A stretch of 54,940 bases of DNA, taken from the NCBI GenBank assembly GCA_036389795.1, contig DASVWD010000189.1:1-54940 (forward strand). Reading direction: 5' to 3'. This document shows, piece after piece, positions 33,735 through 42,426 of this stretch; position 1 is the stretch's first letter; each line of letters opens with the position of its first letter. This DNA is from Longimicrobium sp. (GTDB lineage Bacteria; Gemmatimonadota; Gemmatimonadetes; Longimicrobiales; Longimicrobiaceae). Under the pieces are notes generated by a model, which saw nothing but the letters and a program-made list of their open reading frames with translations, was not told the DNA's origin and searched no databases. A program made the translations under genes and the position numbers.

Positions 33735-33794
33735 ATGAAGACCAGCACCCAGCTCCGCGCGGGCGCAGGCCCCCGCATGGACGACAACGGCTGA
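33735..33794 (+). CDS. Array peptide 23, last of array 1b
   Basis: Encodes MKTSTQLRAGAGPRMDDNG, differing from copy 22 at only two residues, with the surrounding 124-base unit also similar; a recent tandem duplication. Confidence 0.67.
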   Translation: MKTSTQLRAGAGPRMDDNG

Positions 33795-33801
33795 ACGCCG
33801 C

Positions 33802-33838
33802 GGGCCGGCGCGAGAACACGCGCCGGCCCACGCTCTTT
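33802..33838 (+). terminator. Hairpin terminator closing array 1b
   Basis: GGGCCGGCGCG and CGCGCCGGCCC pair perfectly around AGAACA; CTCTTTC follows. It also faces the convergent serine hydrolase gene ending at 33862. Confidence 0.75.
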
Positions 33839-33861
33839 CGAGGGCCGACCCCACCACAGGC

Positions 33862-35700
33862 TCAGTCCCGGATGGCCGGGATGATCTCCCCGCCCACGAT
33901 GTCCGGCCCCCAGCGGCCCCACACTCCGCCCTGCCGGTAGTTGCCGCCGGTGAACACCACGGCGAGGTCGAGCTCGGGGACCACGAGAAGGATCTGGCCG
34001 CCGTTGCCGGTCGCCGCGTAGGCGAAGTAGCGGCGGCCGCGATACGAAAGCGGGTTGGCGTGCCAGGCGAGCGCGTCCTGGCCGTGCCCGTAGAAGTTGC
34101 CGAAGCTCTCGGCGCTGAGCCCGGTGGTCTCTTCGTTGATCTCCACCCGTGGCGTGGTCGAGCGCCGGATCCACGCGGCGTCCACGATCCGCCGCCCGCG
34201 CCAGACGCCGCCGTCGAGATACGCCTGTCCCACCTTGAGCAGGTCGCGCGGCCGCAGGAAGGCGCCGCCGCCGAGGTAGCCCTCGCCGTTCGGCGCCAGG
34301 TTCCAGTGGTAGCGGCCGAACTGGAGCGGCCGCGCCACCTCCCGGTCGAACAGCTCGGGAAGCCAGGTGCCGGTCGCCACGGCGAGCGCCCCGCCCGCCA
34401 GGTTGATGTTGGCCGAGCAGTACGCGTAGCGCCACCCGGGGTCGTGCGCCAGCGGCAGGTCCAGCGTGTACCTCCACCAGTCCGGCTGCCCCTCCTGGCT
34501 CCACAGCGTCCCTTCGTTCCCCGGCGAGTCGGGATCGTTGTCGTCGCAGGCGAGCCCCGCCGTGTGCGTCAGCAGGTGGGCGAGGGTGATCCGGTCCTTG
34601 CGCGGGTCCGGGTTCGCGAAGGGGCCCCGCGGGCGGAAGAGGTCGTAGACGCGCGTCTCGGGCGAGATGCGGGCGCCGCGCATCGTCGCGGCCCCGAGCA
34701 GGACCGAGGCGAAGGTCTTCCCGGCGGACCTCACGTCGTGCGGCGTCTCGCGGCCGTGGCCGAAGAAGTACTCCTCCAGCACCAGCCTGCCGCGGCGGGC
34801 CACCAGGAGCGAGTGGATCAGCACCGGGGGGCGGGCGGCGGGGTCGGAAGCGGCGATCCGCTGCACCAGCCGGGCGAGCGCCGCCTCGTCGAGGCCCACC
34901 TCGCCGGCCGGCGCCGTCTCCCAGCCGTCCTCCGTGGCCGGCGGACGGCGGTAGACGTAGGGAGGTTCCTCCGGCGGTCGCGGGAAGAACGCGGCGGCCT
35001 CGGCGGGCGTGCGCCGCGTGAGCTCGAGGGTGCGGCCGAGGTCGGGCCAGGCGATGCGCAGCCGGTCCGGCGAGCGGAGGAAGGCCGCCGCGTGGCTGAT
35101 CTCGCCGCCCTCGTAGCGTACGACGAAGCGGACGGAGTCGCGGCCCTGCGTCACCTGGAACTGCGAGGCGCCGCCGTTCGAGTTGAGCTCCGGGTTGCGG
35201 AAGGCGCCCACCAGCCCCTCCCCCTGCCGGAAGACCTTCAGGTAGAGGGTGAAGCGGTCGTCGAGCGGCACCACCATGCCGCGCCAGGCGTCCGGGCCGG
35301 CGCGGTTCAGCACCAGCGGGGTCGCGAACGGCTGTCCCGAGCCGCCCGGGTTCCGCCGCTCCTCGGTCTCGCCCGACGGCTGCAGCCAGAAGCCGGAGAT
35401 GGTGCGCCCATCCTCCGCGAGCCTGCCGCGGAAGCCGCCGCGGCCGCCCGGCAGGGAGAAGCGGATCTCACCGGGCCGGGCCGGGAAGTCGTGCTCGGCC
35501 CCGGCGAGGGAGGCGTGCCAGCGGCCGCCCTGCCGGCGGAGGGTGAGCTCGCCGCGGAGCGCGGGGCCGAAGTGCGTCTCGCTCGCCCACAGCCCGACCA
35601 GGGAGTCCGGATCGGCCGGAGCCTGCGCGGGCGCGGGGCGGACGGCGCCCAGCACGAGCACGGGCGCCAGGAGAAGCGGGGCGAGCGGGCCTGCCGTCAT
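33862..35700 (-). CDS. Exported serine hydrolase of the class C beta-lactamase family
   Basis: 612 residues with a signal peptide ending PAPAQA. Residues 30-235 form a beta-rich N-terminal domain (GLWASETHFGPALRGELTLRRQGG...). The penicillin-binding/NylB-like domain follows: the nucleophile motif S325-A-G-K328 (HDVRSAGKTF), YCSAN at 427-431, and the glycine-rich GNGGQ near the C-terminus in place of KTG. Family members are esterases, D-peptidases or amidases in the periplasm. It is last of a four-gene minus-strand operon set between the two peptide arrays. A role in processing or degrading the exported peptides is possible but unsupported. Confidence 0.85.
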   Translation of the reverse strand: MTAGPLAPLLLAPVLVLGAVRPAPAQAPADPDSLVGLWASETHFGPALRGELTLRRQGGRWHASLAGAEHDFPARPGEIRFSLPGGRGGFRGRLAEDGRTISGFWLQPSGETEERRNPGGSGQPFATPLVLNRAGPDAWRGMVVPLDDRFTLYLKVFRQGEGLVGAFRNPELNSNGGASQFQVTQGRDSVRFVVRYEGGEISHAAAFLRSPDRLRIAWPDLGRTLELTRRTPAEAAAFFPRPPEEPPYVYRRPPATEDGWETAPAGEVGLDEAALARLVQRIAASDPAARPPVLIHSLLVARRGRLVLEEYFFGHGRETPHDVRSAGKTFASVLLGAATMRGARISPETRVYDLFRPRGPFANPDPRKDRITLAHLLTHTAGLACDDNDPDSPGNEGTLWSQEGQPDWWRYTLDLPLAHDPGWRYAYCSANINLAGGALAVATGTWLPELFDREVARPLQFGRYHWNLAPNGEGYLGGGAFLRPRDLLKVGQAYLDGGVWRGRRIVDAAWIRRSTTPRVEINEETTGLSAESFGNFYGHGQDALAWHANPLSYRGRRYFAYAATGNGGQILLVVPELDLAVVFTGGNYRQGGVWGRWGPDIVGGEIIPAIRD

Positions 35701-35871
35701 CGGTCCTCCGCGAGGTGAGGGGTCGAACCGGGCGGCCGGGCCGGGAAGCCGTGCTCGGCTTCCGCGGTGACGGCGTCGCCGCGGCTGCGCACGGGGCGGG
35801 CGTTGCGGCGGGTGGAGCCGCGGCGACCGAAGTCCGCCTGCGTGGCTCCCGGTGTGCCGGACGCGCCGCCC

Positions 35872-37659
35872 TCAACGCGATGCCCGCACGGCCGGCAGGA
35901 TGTTGGGAATGAGCTCGCCCCCGAGGTAGCGCCAGCCGCGGCTGGAGTAGCTTCCGCCGTTGGTCGCGACCACCAGCTCGAGCTCCGGGAACACCATGAC
36001 GATCTGGCCGCCGGCGCCGAGCGCGGCGAACCCCTGCACCGTGCCGTTCCGATAAGGCTTCTCTTCACGCCACCAGGCGAGCCCGTACCCGCGCTCGCCG
36101 ATCCGGTACAGGGGCGAAGTCGCGCGGGCGACGAACTCGCGGCCGAGAATCCTGCGGCCGCGCCAGGTGCCGCCGTCGAGCATGAGCTGTCCGAACTTCA
36201 TGAAATCGCGCGTGAAGAAGGCCATGCCGCCGCCGCCGTAGGGGTTGCGGGCGCGGTCCAGCGTCCAGGCGTAATGGCCGATGTCCAGCGGGGCCGCGAC
36301 CAGGCGGTCGAACAGGTAGAACGGCGACTCCCCCGCCGCGCGGCCCGCGACGCCCAGCGCCAGGTTGGGATTGATGCTGCAGTAAACGGCCTTCTCGCCG
36401 GGCGCCGTGGCCATCGGCAGCTTCAGCGTGAACGCGTAGAAGTCGGGCTCCTCCGTCTGCTGCCACATGCCGTCTTCCCTGCCCGGAGCGGCCTCGTCGT
36501 TGTCGTCGCAGAAGTAGCCGGACGACATCGTCAGCAGGTGCTCGAGCGTCATCGCGCGCTTGCGCGGCTCCAGGCCGGGCGGGAACGCACCGCCGTTCAT
36601 GGCCTGGTAGACGGGCGTGGACAGCCGGAGCGGCGCGCCCGCGAGCATCGCCGCGCCGACGATGGTGGCGGTCACGCTCTTCGAGCCCGAGCGCTCGTTG
36701 TGCAGCTTGCCGCGGTGCTCGCCGTGGAAGTACTCCTCGAGCACCAGCCTGCCGCCGCGCGCGATCAGCAGGCTGTGGACCTGCGGCGCGTTGATCGAAT
36801 CCATCGACATGTCGGCGAGCTGCTGGACCAGGCGCTCGACGGCCGCGCGGTCGATCCCGACTTCGTCCACGCTCGCGGTCGCCCAGCCGTCGTCCAGGGC
36901 GGGCGGCACGCGGTAGACGTAGCGGGCCGGGCGCCTGCCGCGCGGATAGAAGGCGCTCTGGTCGTCGTCGTCGCGGCGGAAGTCGTAGCTCCCGCCGCGG
37001 TAGGGGAAGTCGAGCGTGATCACCTGCCGCGCGGAGTCGAACGACCCGGCGACCAGCACGGTGTCACGGGTCTGCGCGCCGCGTCTCCCGACGAGCTCGA
37101 TCGCGTTTCCGGTACGGACCAGGCCCCTGACGCCGAGCAGCGCGCCGTAGTCGCGCTCGATGTTGCGCAGCAGCGCGGCCAGCGAGCCGTCCGGCCGCCT
37201 GCTCACCAGGAGGTAGAAGGTCTGCTCGTCGTCCAGCGGCACCACCTGCCCGGACCACCGGTTCCGTCCTTTCGGCAGCAACGTCACGGGCGTGGCGGCG
37301 CCCAGCGACCCCCCTCCGATCGCGCCCGGGAACCAGAAGCCGCGGATCGCACCTCCGGCCCGCGGCCTGCCGCGGAAGGCTCCCTCCCGGTTCGGCAGCT
37401 CGAACGACAGCTCGCCGTCGTTCACGCGCACGGGAACGGTGAACCCCATCATGTCGGCGGTGTAGCCCGCGCCGGTGCGCTCCACGATCAGCGGGCCCCG
37501 GGCATCGGGACCGAAGCGCCGCTTCGCCTTCCACAGGCCGACCAGGTCGGACGCCGGGTCGCCGGCCTGCGCCCGCAGCTCCGCGGCCGGCGCCGCGCAG
37601 GCCGCGAGGAGCGCGGCCGCGGCCGCGTAGAATCGTGCGCGCGAGATCATGATCCTCAT
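35872..37659 (-). CDS. Second serine hydrolase, paralogue of the one downstream
   Basis: 595 residues. The N-terminus carries LLAACAAP, a plausible lipobox (alternative start at Met4). The same two-domain plan is seen: a beta domain with GLWKAKRRFGPDARGPLIVERTG and VVPLDDEQTFYLLVSRR, then S324-G-S-K327 (ERSGSKSVTA), YCSIN, and GAGGQIVMVFPELELVV. It shares both domains and the gene order with its neighbour, so the pair is a tandem duplication. Anchoring differs (lipoprotein versus soluble). Confidence 0.85.
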   Translation of the reverse strand: MRIMISRARFYAAAAALLAACAAPAAELRAQAGDPASDLVGLWKAKRRFGPDARGPLIVERTGAGYTADMMGFTVPVRVNDGELSFELPNREGAFRGRPRAGGAIRGFWFPGAIGGGSLGAATPVTLLPKGRNRWSGQVVPLDDEQTFYLLVSRRPDGSLAALLRNIERDYGALLGVRGLVRTGNAIELVGRRGAQTRDTVLVAGSFDSARQVITLDFPYRGGSYDFRRDDDDQSAFYPRGRRPARYVYRVPPALDDGWATASVDEVGIDRAAVERLVQQLADMSMDSINAPQVHSLLIARGGRLVLEEYFHGEHRGKLHNERSGSKSVTATIVGAAMLAGAPLRLSTPVYQAMNGGAFPPGLEPRKRAMTLEHLLTMSSGYFCDDNDEAAPGREDGMWQQTEEPDFYAFTLKLPMATAPGEKAVYCSINPNLALGVAGRAAGESPFYLFDRLVAAPLDIGHYAWTLDRARNPYGGGGMAFFTRDFMKFGQLMLDGGTWRGRRILGREFVARATSPLYRIGERGYGLAWWREEKPYRNGTVQGFAALGAGGQIVMVFPELELVVATNGGSYSSRGWRYLGGELIPNILPAVRASR

Positions 37660-37725
37660 CGATCCTCCGGTGAGGTGAGTCGGTAGGGTTGGACTTCCCG
37701 CGGGACTCCGGACCCGGCCTGCGGC

Positions 37726-40359
37726 CTACTCGACGGTGATCGCCTCCACCGGGTTCACGCGGGCCGCGCGGCGGGCGGGGAGCCAGCACGCGAGCAGGGC
37801 CACGGAGAACAGGAGCGCCGTCACCGCCGCCACCGTGGGCGGGTCCGCGGCGCCCACCTCGAAGAGCACGCCCTTCAGCACCCGCGCGGCCGGCACCGCC
37901 ACGGCCACCCCGAGCGCCACCCCCAGCAGCGCGCGGCGCATCCCCCGCCCCACCACCAGCCCCACCACGGCGGCCGGCGTGGCGCCCAGCGCCATCCGCA
38001 CCCCGATCTCCTGCCGCTGCTGCGCCACCGTGTACGACATCACCCCGAAGATGCCGATGGCGGCCAGCAGCACGGCGGCCGCGGCGAAGGCGCCCAGGAG
38101 CCGCGTCCACCGGCGCGGCCCGGTCATCGAGTCGTAGAGGCGCTCCTCCATCGTCGCCATCCCCTCCAGCGGCAGGTCGGGGTCCAGCGAGCGGATGCGC
38201 GCCCGCACCCCCGCCGCCACCTCTCCGGGGTCGCGCGCCGTCCGCACCACCAGGTTCATCGCCGTACGGGTGTCCTGCAGGAAGGGGAGGTACATCGCCT
38301 CGCCGCCCCCCTGCAGCCCGTAGTACTTCACGTCGCCCACCACCCCGACCACCGTCCGGGGCGGGCACTCGCTGCAGCCGCCCGAGCGCAGCCGCCGTCC
38401 CACCGCCCGCTCGCCCGGGTAGTAGCGCCGGGCCCAGGCGCGGCTCACCACCACCACCGGCGGCGCGTCGCCGTCGTCGCGGGCGTCGAACAGGCGGCCC
38501 TCCAGGAGCGGCACGCCCAGCGCGCGGAACAGCTCCGGCGTGGCCGGAGAGTAGGGCGCCACGGGCTGGCTGCCGTCGTCGCGCGGGCGGTCCAGCAGCT
38601 CGAAGTTGTTCTCGTCGCCGGGGTCGTCGGGCGGGAGCGAGAGCGTCAGCCCGGCCTCCGCCACGCCGGGGACGCCGCGCACGCGCCGGAGCGCCTCGTC
38701 CCAGAAGCGCTGCACCGCCAGCGAGTCGGGGTAGCGCGTATCGGGGAGCGAGACGCGCACGGCGAGCAGCCGCTCCGGGTCGAAGCCGGGGTCCACGCGC
38801 TGCAGCCGCACGAAGCTGTGCAGCAGGAGCCCCGCGCCCATCAGCAGCGGCAGCGCCAGCGCGAACTCCGCCACCACCAGCCCGCCCTGGAACCAGCGCG
38901 TCTTCCGCTCCGCCGACGCGTGGCGCCCGGCGCCGCGGAAGCTCGACGCCAGGTCGCGCGAGAGGGTGAAGACCAGCGGATACGCCCCCACCAGCACCGC
39001 GCTCCCCAGCGCCGCCAGGGCGGCGAACGCCACCGTGCGCAGGTCCAGCCGCGCCTCCGCGATCCGCGGCAGCCCCGGCATCAGCCGCGCCAGCGCCCGC
39101 ACGCCGCCGTACGCCACCAGGAGGCCCGCCGCCCCGCCCAGCGCCGCCAGCACCAGGCTCTCCACCGCCAGCAGCCGCGCCAGCCGGCCCCGCCCCGCCC
39201 CCAGCGCCGAGCGCAGCGCGATCTCCCTGCGGCGCCCCGACGCCCGCACCAGCACCAGGTTGGCCACGTTGGCCACGCCGATCAGGAGCACCAGGACCAC
39301 GGCCCCCGAGAACACCGCGAGCGGGCGCCGCGCCCGGCCCACGATCGTCTCGCGCAGGGGCACCGGCGTCAGGCGGGAGGAGCGGTCCTGGTAGCTCGAG
39401 GCCCACAGGGGGAAGATGCGCTCGCTGATCCCCGCCAGGTCGCGCGCCGCCGCCTCGGGCGCCACCCCGTCCCTGAGCCTCGCGAACCCGCGCAGGAGGA
39501 AGGGTCCGCGGCGCGGCGGCGGCTCGACCGTCAGGACCGGCCACACGTCGGCGCGGAACCCCGCCAGGTCGCGGACCCCGGGGGGCAGGACGCCCACCAC
39601 GGTGTGGCTGGTCCCGTCCAGCACGATCTCGCGCCCGACGGCGCCGGCGCCGCGGCCGAAGCGGTGCTCCGCGAACGCGTGGGTGACCACGGCCACGGGC
39701 GGCGCGCCGGGGCGGTCCTCCCCCGCGCCGAAGTCCCGCCCCTCGGCGACGCTCACCCCCAGCGTCCGGAGGAGCCCCGCCGTCACCCGGCTCGCCTGCA
39801 CCCACTCCGGCTCGCCGCCGCCCGTGAGCGCCGCCTCGCCCGGGACGGTCAGCGCCGCCACCGACACGAAGCTGCGCTGCTGCTCCACGACGGCCAGGTA
39901 CTCCGCCATCGAGATCCCCCAGAGGCTCTGGGGCCCGCTCCCCTGGTAGATGCGCACCAGCCGGTCGGCGCGCGGGTAGGGGAGCGGCCGCAGCAGGGCG
40001 ATGTCCACCGCGGCGAACATGGCCGAGGTGGCGCCGATCCCCAGCGCCAGCGTGGCCACGGCCACCACCGCGAAGCCGGGGGAGCGGCGCAGCGCGCGCA
40101 CCGCGTAGCGCGCGTCGGCCCAGGCGTCTTCCAGCCACCCCACGCGGCGCCCGTCGCGCAGCGCCTCGCGGGTCCCCTCCACGCCCCCGAAGTCGAGGCG
40201 CGCCCGCCGCGCCGCCTCGTCGGGCGCCATCCCGGCGCTCAGGTTCTTCTGGGTCTCCATCTCCAGGTGGAAGCGCAGCTCCTCGTCCATCTCCGCGTCG
40301 CGCTCCTCCCGCCGGAGCAGCGAGCGGAGCCTCGCCGCCAGCCCGCGCAGGCGTCCCAT
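37726..40359 (-). CDS. ADOP-type (MacB/FtsX) ABC transporter permease
   Basis: 877 residues from MGRLRGLAARL. The N-terminal prefix (EMDEELRFHLEMETQKNLSAGMAPDEAARRARLDFGG) is the signature of acidobacterial duplicated orphan permeases. Two MacB periplasmic core plus FtsX membrane units follow: helix 1 at SPGFAVVAVATLALGIGATSAMF, further helices at VVLVLLIGVANVANLVLVRASGRRREIALRSALGA and, near the end, FGVMSYTVAQQRQEIGVRMALGA. No cognate ATPase is encoded nearby. Related proteins move lipids, peptides or antibiotics across the envelope. Its PadR regulator is just upstream. Confidence 0.92.
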   Translation of the reverse strand: MGRLRGLAARLRSLLRREERDAEMDEELRFHLEMETQKNLSAGMAPDEAARRARLDFGGVEGTREALRDGRRVGWLEDAWADARYAVRALRRSPGFAVVAVATLALGIGATSAMFAAVDIALLRPLPYPRADRLVRIYQGSGPQSLWGISMAEYLAVVEQQRSFVSVAALTVPGEAALTGGGEPEWVQASRVTAGLLRTLGVSVAEGRDFGAGEDRPGAPPVAVVTHAFAEHRFGRGAGAVGREIVLDGTSHTVVGVLPPGVRDLAGFRADVWPVLTVEPPPRRGPFLLRGFARLRDGVAPEAAARDLAGISERIFPLWASSYQDRSSRLTPVPLRETIVGRARRPLAVFSGAVVLVLLIGVANVANLVLVRASGRRREIALRSALGAGRGRLARLLAVESLVLAALGGAAGLLVAYGGVRALARLMPGLPRIAEARLDLRTVAFAALAALGSAVLVGAYPLVFTLSRDLASSFRGAGRHASAERKTRWFQGGLVVAEFALALPLLMGAGLLLHSFVRLQRVDPGFDPERLLAVRVSLPDTRYPDSLAVQRFWDEALRRVRGVPGVAEAGLTLSLPPDDPGDENNFELLDRPRDDGSQPVAPYSPATPELFRALGVPLLEGRLFDARDDGDAPPVVVVSRAWARRYYPGERAVGRRLRSGGCSECPPRTVVGVVGDVKYYGLQGGGEAMYLPFLQDTRTAMNLVVRTARDPGEVAAGVRARIRSLDPDLPLEGMATMEERLYDSMTGPRRWTRLLGAFAAAAVLLAAIGIFGVMSYTVAQQRQEIGVRMALGATPAAVVGLVVGRGMRRALLGVALGVAVAVPAARVLKGVLFEVGAADPPTVAAVTALLFSVALLACWLPARRAARVNPVEAITVE

Positions 40360-40421
40360 GGGTGGTCTCCGGGTCTTTCGTGTGTGTCCTGGCACTCAGC
40401 ACTTCGAACCGACGTTTCGAC

Positions 40422-40757
40422 CTACGCCGTCCCGAGGATCGACTCCACCGCGCCCACGTAGCGGCGCCAGCTCTCCGTCTCCTCGCCCAGCGCCCGGCGG
40501 CCGGCCGGGGTGAGCGCGTAGTAGCGGGCCCGGCGGTTGTTCTCGCTCGCGCGCCACTCGCTCTCGATCCACCCGCGGTGCTCCAGCCGCTGCAGCGCGG
40601 GGTAGAGCGAGCCCTGGTTCACGTCCAGCACCCCCTGCGAGAGCTGCTGGATGCGCTGGCTGATCCCCCACCCATGCATCGCCTGCAGCGCCAGCGTCTT
40701 CAGGATCAGCAGGTCCAGGGTGCCGCGGAGCACATCCGACGGCGGCGGCTGGGTCAT
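40422..40757 (-). CDS. PadR-family transcriptional regulator
   Basis: 111 residues. LRGTLDLLILKTLALQAMHGWGISQRIQQLSQGVLDVNQGSLYPALQRLEHRGWIESEW is the classic winged-helix domain, ending with a short dimerisation helix. PadR genes of this type precede ADOP permeases very often and repress their own operon in response to a ligand. It heads the minus-strand operon with the permease and the two hydrolases. Confidence 0.93.
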   Translation of the reverse strand: MTQPPPSDVLRGTLDLLILKTLALQAMHGWGISQRIQQLSQGVLDVNQGSLYPALQRLEHRGWIESEWRASENNRRARYYALTPAGRRALGEETESWRRYVGAVESILGTA

Positions 40758-41155
40758 GTGCGGCTCCGGCTGCGGGGGCTTTCCTGTCGAAACACAACAG
40801 GAGAGTGCGTCCGTTCCTGTCGGAAGTCAAGAGGAACGATTCGAGGGGGACCTGTGGAGGCGAGGAAGGTTGGCTGATCCCTAATCCGGAAAACGGCAGG
40901 GCCTCACGCAGAGTCAGCAGAGAAACCTCTTCAGTCGACTCTGCTGACTCTGCTGCTCTGCGTGAGACATTCGGCTCAGATCTGACTCCAGACCGAATCT
41001 CAGCGATTCAGGATCACATCTCGTCCCTCTCCAGCACCGCCCCGGCACGCGCCAGGGGAACTCGTACCGCCGCTGACGAATCCGCCCCGCCTCGCTCGTT
41101 CTACTCATGAGCCCCGGCACCCCGCCGGGGCGGCGCCACCCCGGAGGAGAGGACG
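40758..41155. other. Intergenic region between the PadR operon and peptide array 2
   Basis: This divergent region must hold promoters for both directions, but no convincing -35/-10 pair stands out. It contains a family A palindrome (40903-40966) followed by a CAGATCTGACTCCAGACCGAATCTC stretch and then sequence with no recognisable gene. The last 15 bases (GGAGGAGAGGACG) are the ribosome binding site of array peptide 24. Confidence 0.4.
40903..40966. repeat. Word-repeat palindrome, family A copy 2
   Basis: The left arm is the same CTCACGCAGAGTCAGCAGAG as at 6408, and the upstream flank (GGAAAACGGCAGGG versus GGAAAACAGCGGG) is also shared. The right arm has an extra TGCTCTG word. Confidence 0.8.
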
Positions 41156-41221
41156 ATGAAGATCCGCAGCGGCGTACCGGCCGGGGACGGGAACGGCTTC
41201 GATCCCCACGGCGGCCGGTGA
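41156..41221 (+). CDS. Array peptide 24
   Basis: Encodes MKIRSGVPAGDGNGFDPHG plus tail GR. GGAGGAGAGGACG precedes the ATG. P8 replaces arginine. Confidence 0.7.
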   Translation: MKIRSGVPAGDGNGFDPHGGR

Positions 41222-41251
41222 CCACACCAGCAGCGACGAGGGAGAGGGACG

Positions 41252-41362
41252 ATGAAGACGACCACGCATGTGCGCTCCGGGGAGGGACCCGCCCTGTGTC
41301 CCCTCGGCAACCGCGGCTCCGGCTCCAACTCCGGACCGGGCGGCGGAAGCGGAAGCGGGTGA
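41252..41362 (+). CDS. Array peptide 25, cysteine type with Gly/Ser tail
   Basis: Encodes MKTTTHVRSGEGPALCPLG and a 17-residue tail NRGSGSNSGPGGGSGSG (36 residues total). C16 replaces D16. S9 replaces A9. Confidence 0.72.
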   Translation: MKTTTHVRSGEGPALCPLGNRGSGSNSGPGGGSGSG

Positions 41363-41392
41363 GCCCCCGGACGCAGATCGAAAGGAGCGGCG

Positions 41393-41458
41393 ATGAAGAC
41401 CAGCAGCGGCGTTCTGGCCGGCGATGGGAACGGCCTCGATCCCCACGGCGGTCGGTGA
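41393..41458 (+). CDS. Array peptide 26
   Basis: Encodes MKTSSGVLAGDGNGLDPHG plus tail GR, a close relative of copy 24 although copy 25 lies between them. AAAGGAGCGGCG precedes the ATG. Confidence 0.72.
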   Translation: MKTSSGVLAGDGNGLDPHGGR

Positions 41459-41514
41459 CCACGCGAGGCGCCGCCCGGCATGGTGCCGCGGCGGCCGAAC
41501 CCGGGAGACGGACG

Positions 41515-41580
41515 ATGACGACGACGACGCACGTGCGCGCGGGGGGACGCGGCGGCTGGGACCCCAACGGCGATGCATGA
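41515..41580 (+). CDS. Array peptide 27
   Basis: Encodes MTTTTHVRAGGRGGWDPNG plus tail DA. W15 and the G-R-G-G run at 11-14 are unusual. Confidence 0.7.
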   Translation: MTTTTHVRAGGRGGWDPNGDA

Positions 41581-41602
41581 CACCTTTGCACCGGACGTGA
41601 AG

Positions 41603-41677
41603 ATGAAGACGGCCACCAGCATCCGCGCGGGCGAGGGCAACGGGCTCGATCCGCACGGCAACCCCATCGGCGGGTGA
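41603..41677 (+). CDS. Array peptide 28
   Basis: Encodes MKTATSIRAGEGNGLDPHG plus tail NPIGG. A GTG six bases upstream (41597) is in frame and could add MK. Confidence 0.7.
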   Translation: MKTATSIRAGEGNGLDPHGNPIGG

Positions 41678-41697
41678 ATCCACCCGGGAAGGCATAG

Positions 41698-41772
41698 ATG
41701 AAGACCACGACGAGCATCCGCGCCGGCGAGGGGAACGGGTTCGACCCGCACGGCACCCCGATCGGCGGGTGA
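41698..41772 (+). CDS. Array peptide 29
   Basis: Encodes MKTTTSIRAGEGNGFDPHG plus tail TPIGG; closest to the consensus of all copies. GGAAGGCATAG precedes the ATG. Confidence 0.75.
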   Translation: MKTTTSIRAGEGNGFDPHGTPIGG

Positions 41773-41791
41773 GAGCTTCGAGGAACCACGG

Positions 41792-41866
41792 ATGAAGACC
41801 GGCACCAGCATCCGCGCGGGCGAAGGCAGCGGCCTCGACCCGCACGGCAACCCCATCAGCGGGTGA
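41792..41866 (+). CDS. Array peptide 30
   Basis: Encodes MKTGTSIRAGEGSGLDPHG plus tail NPISG. CGAGGAACCACGG lies upstream. Confidence 0.73.
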   Translation: MKTGTSIRAGEGSGLDPHGNPISG

Positions 41867-41886
41867 ATCCACCCGAGGAGGCATAG

Positions 41887-41946
41887 ATGAAGACCGCGAC
41901 GAGCATCCGCGCGGGAGACGGCTCCCACATCGATCCCAACGGCTGA
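41887..41946 (+). CDS. Array peptide 31, last of array 2a
   Basis: Encodes MKTATSIRAGDGSHIDPNG with no tail. GAGGAGGCATAG precedes the ATG. A GC-rich region with several small hairpins follows. Confidence 0.72.
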   Translation: MKTATSIRAGDGSHIDPNG

Positions 41947-42146
41947 ACGCCGGGAGGGGCGGCGGGCGCGGGGCGCGGCCCGGCCCCGCGGCCGGTCCGC
42001 GCCCCGTCGTCCGGTCCCCGCCGGGCGCGCCTCGGCCCGGCGAACCGCGCCTCGCACCGCACGCGTCCTGCTGCTCGCCGACCTGCGCTATCCTGCATCC
42101 GTCCCGCGCACGCGGCGCGGGGCGCCACCCTCACGCGAGGTGCGCG

Positions 42147-42257
42147 ATGACCACCACGACCAGTGTTCGCGCCGGCGAGGGCTCCGGCATCTGCCCCAAC
42201 GGCAACCCCGGCCCCGGCAGCGGCTCGGGCTCCAGCTCGGGGCCCGGCGGCGGCTGA
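42147..42257 (+). CDS. Array peptide 32, cysteine type with Gly/Ser tail
   Basis: Encodes MTTTTSVRAGEGSGICPNG and the tail NPGPGSGSGSSSGPGGG (36 residues in all). Confidence 0.73.
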   Translation: MTTTTSVRAGEGSGICPNGNPGPGSGSGSSSGPGGG

Positions 42258-42293
42258 GCCGGCGCTTCACCGTTCCAGATCGAGAGGAAATCG

Positions 42294-42389
42294 ATGCGAG
42301 TCACCACCACCATCCGCGCCGGAGAAGGTCCCGCCATCTGCCCCAGCGGCAGCGGAGGGTCCGGCGGCAGCTCCGGGAAAGGCGGGTGA
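42294..42389 (+). CDS. Array peptide 33, cysteine type with Gly/Ser tail
   Basis: Encodes MRVTTTIRAGEGPAICPSG and the tail SGGSGGSSGKGG (31 residues). GAGAGGAAATCG precedes the ATG. Confidence 0.73.
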   Translation: MRVTTTIRAGEGPAICPSGSGGSGGSSGKGG

Positions 42390-42426
42390 CGACCCGCCGC
42401 ACACCACGACAGGCGAGGACGAAGAC

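Larger units (their letters stand above)
33006..33794. repeat. Short-peptide gene array 1b (7 copies)
   Basis: Seven mini-genes, mostly the DPHG type, spaced 81-188 bases, ending in a terminator at 33802. A gap at 33360-33487 may hold a decayed unit. Confidence 0.8.
41156..41946. repeat. Short-peptide gene array 2a (8 copies)
   Basis: Eight mini-genes spaced 88-141 bases. The last four (41603, 41698, 41792, 41887) are nearly identical in their first 12 residues, implying recent duplication. Confidence 0.83.

Noticed and set aside
31153-33794. CRISPR array
   Set aside because: Units are periodic but not identical, and each is an ORF with its own ribosome binding site; no direct repeat of constant sequence, no cas genes.
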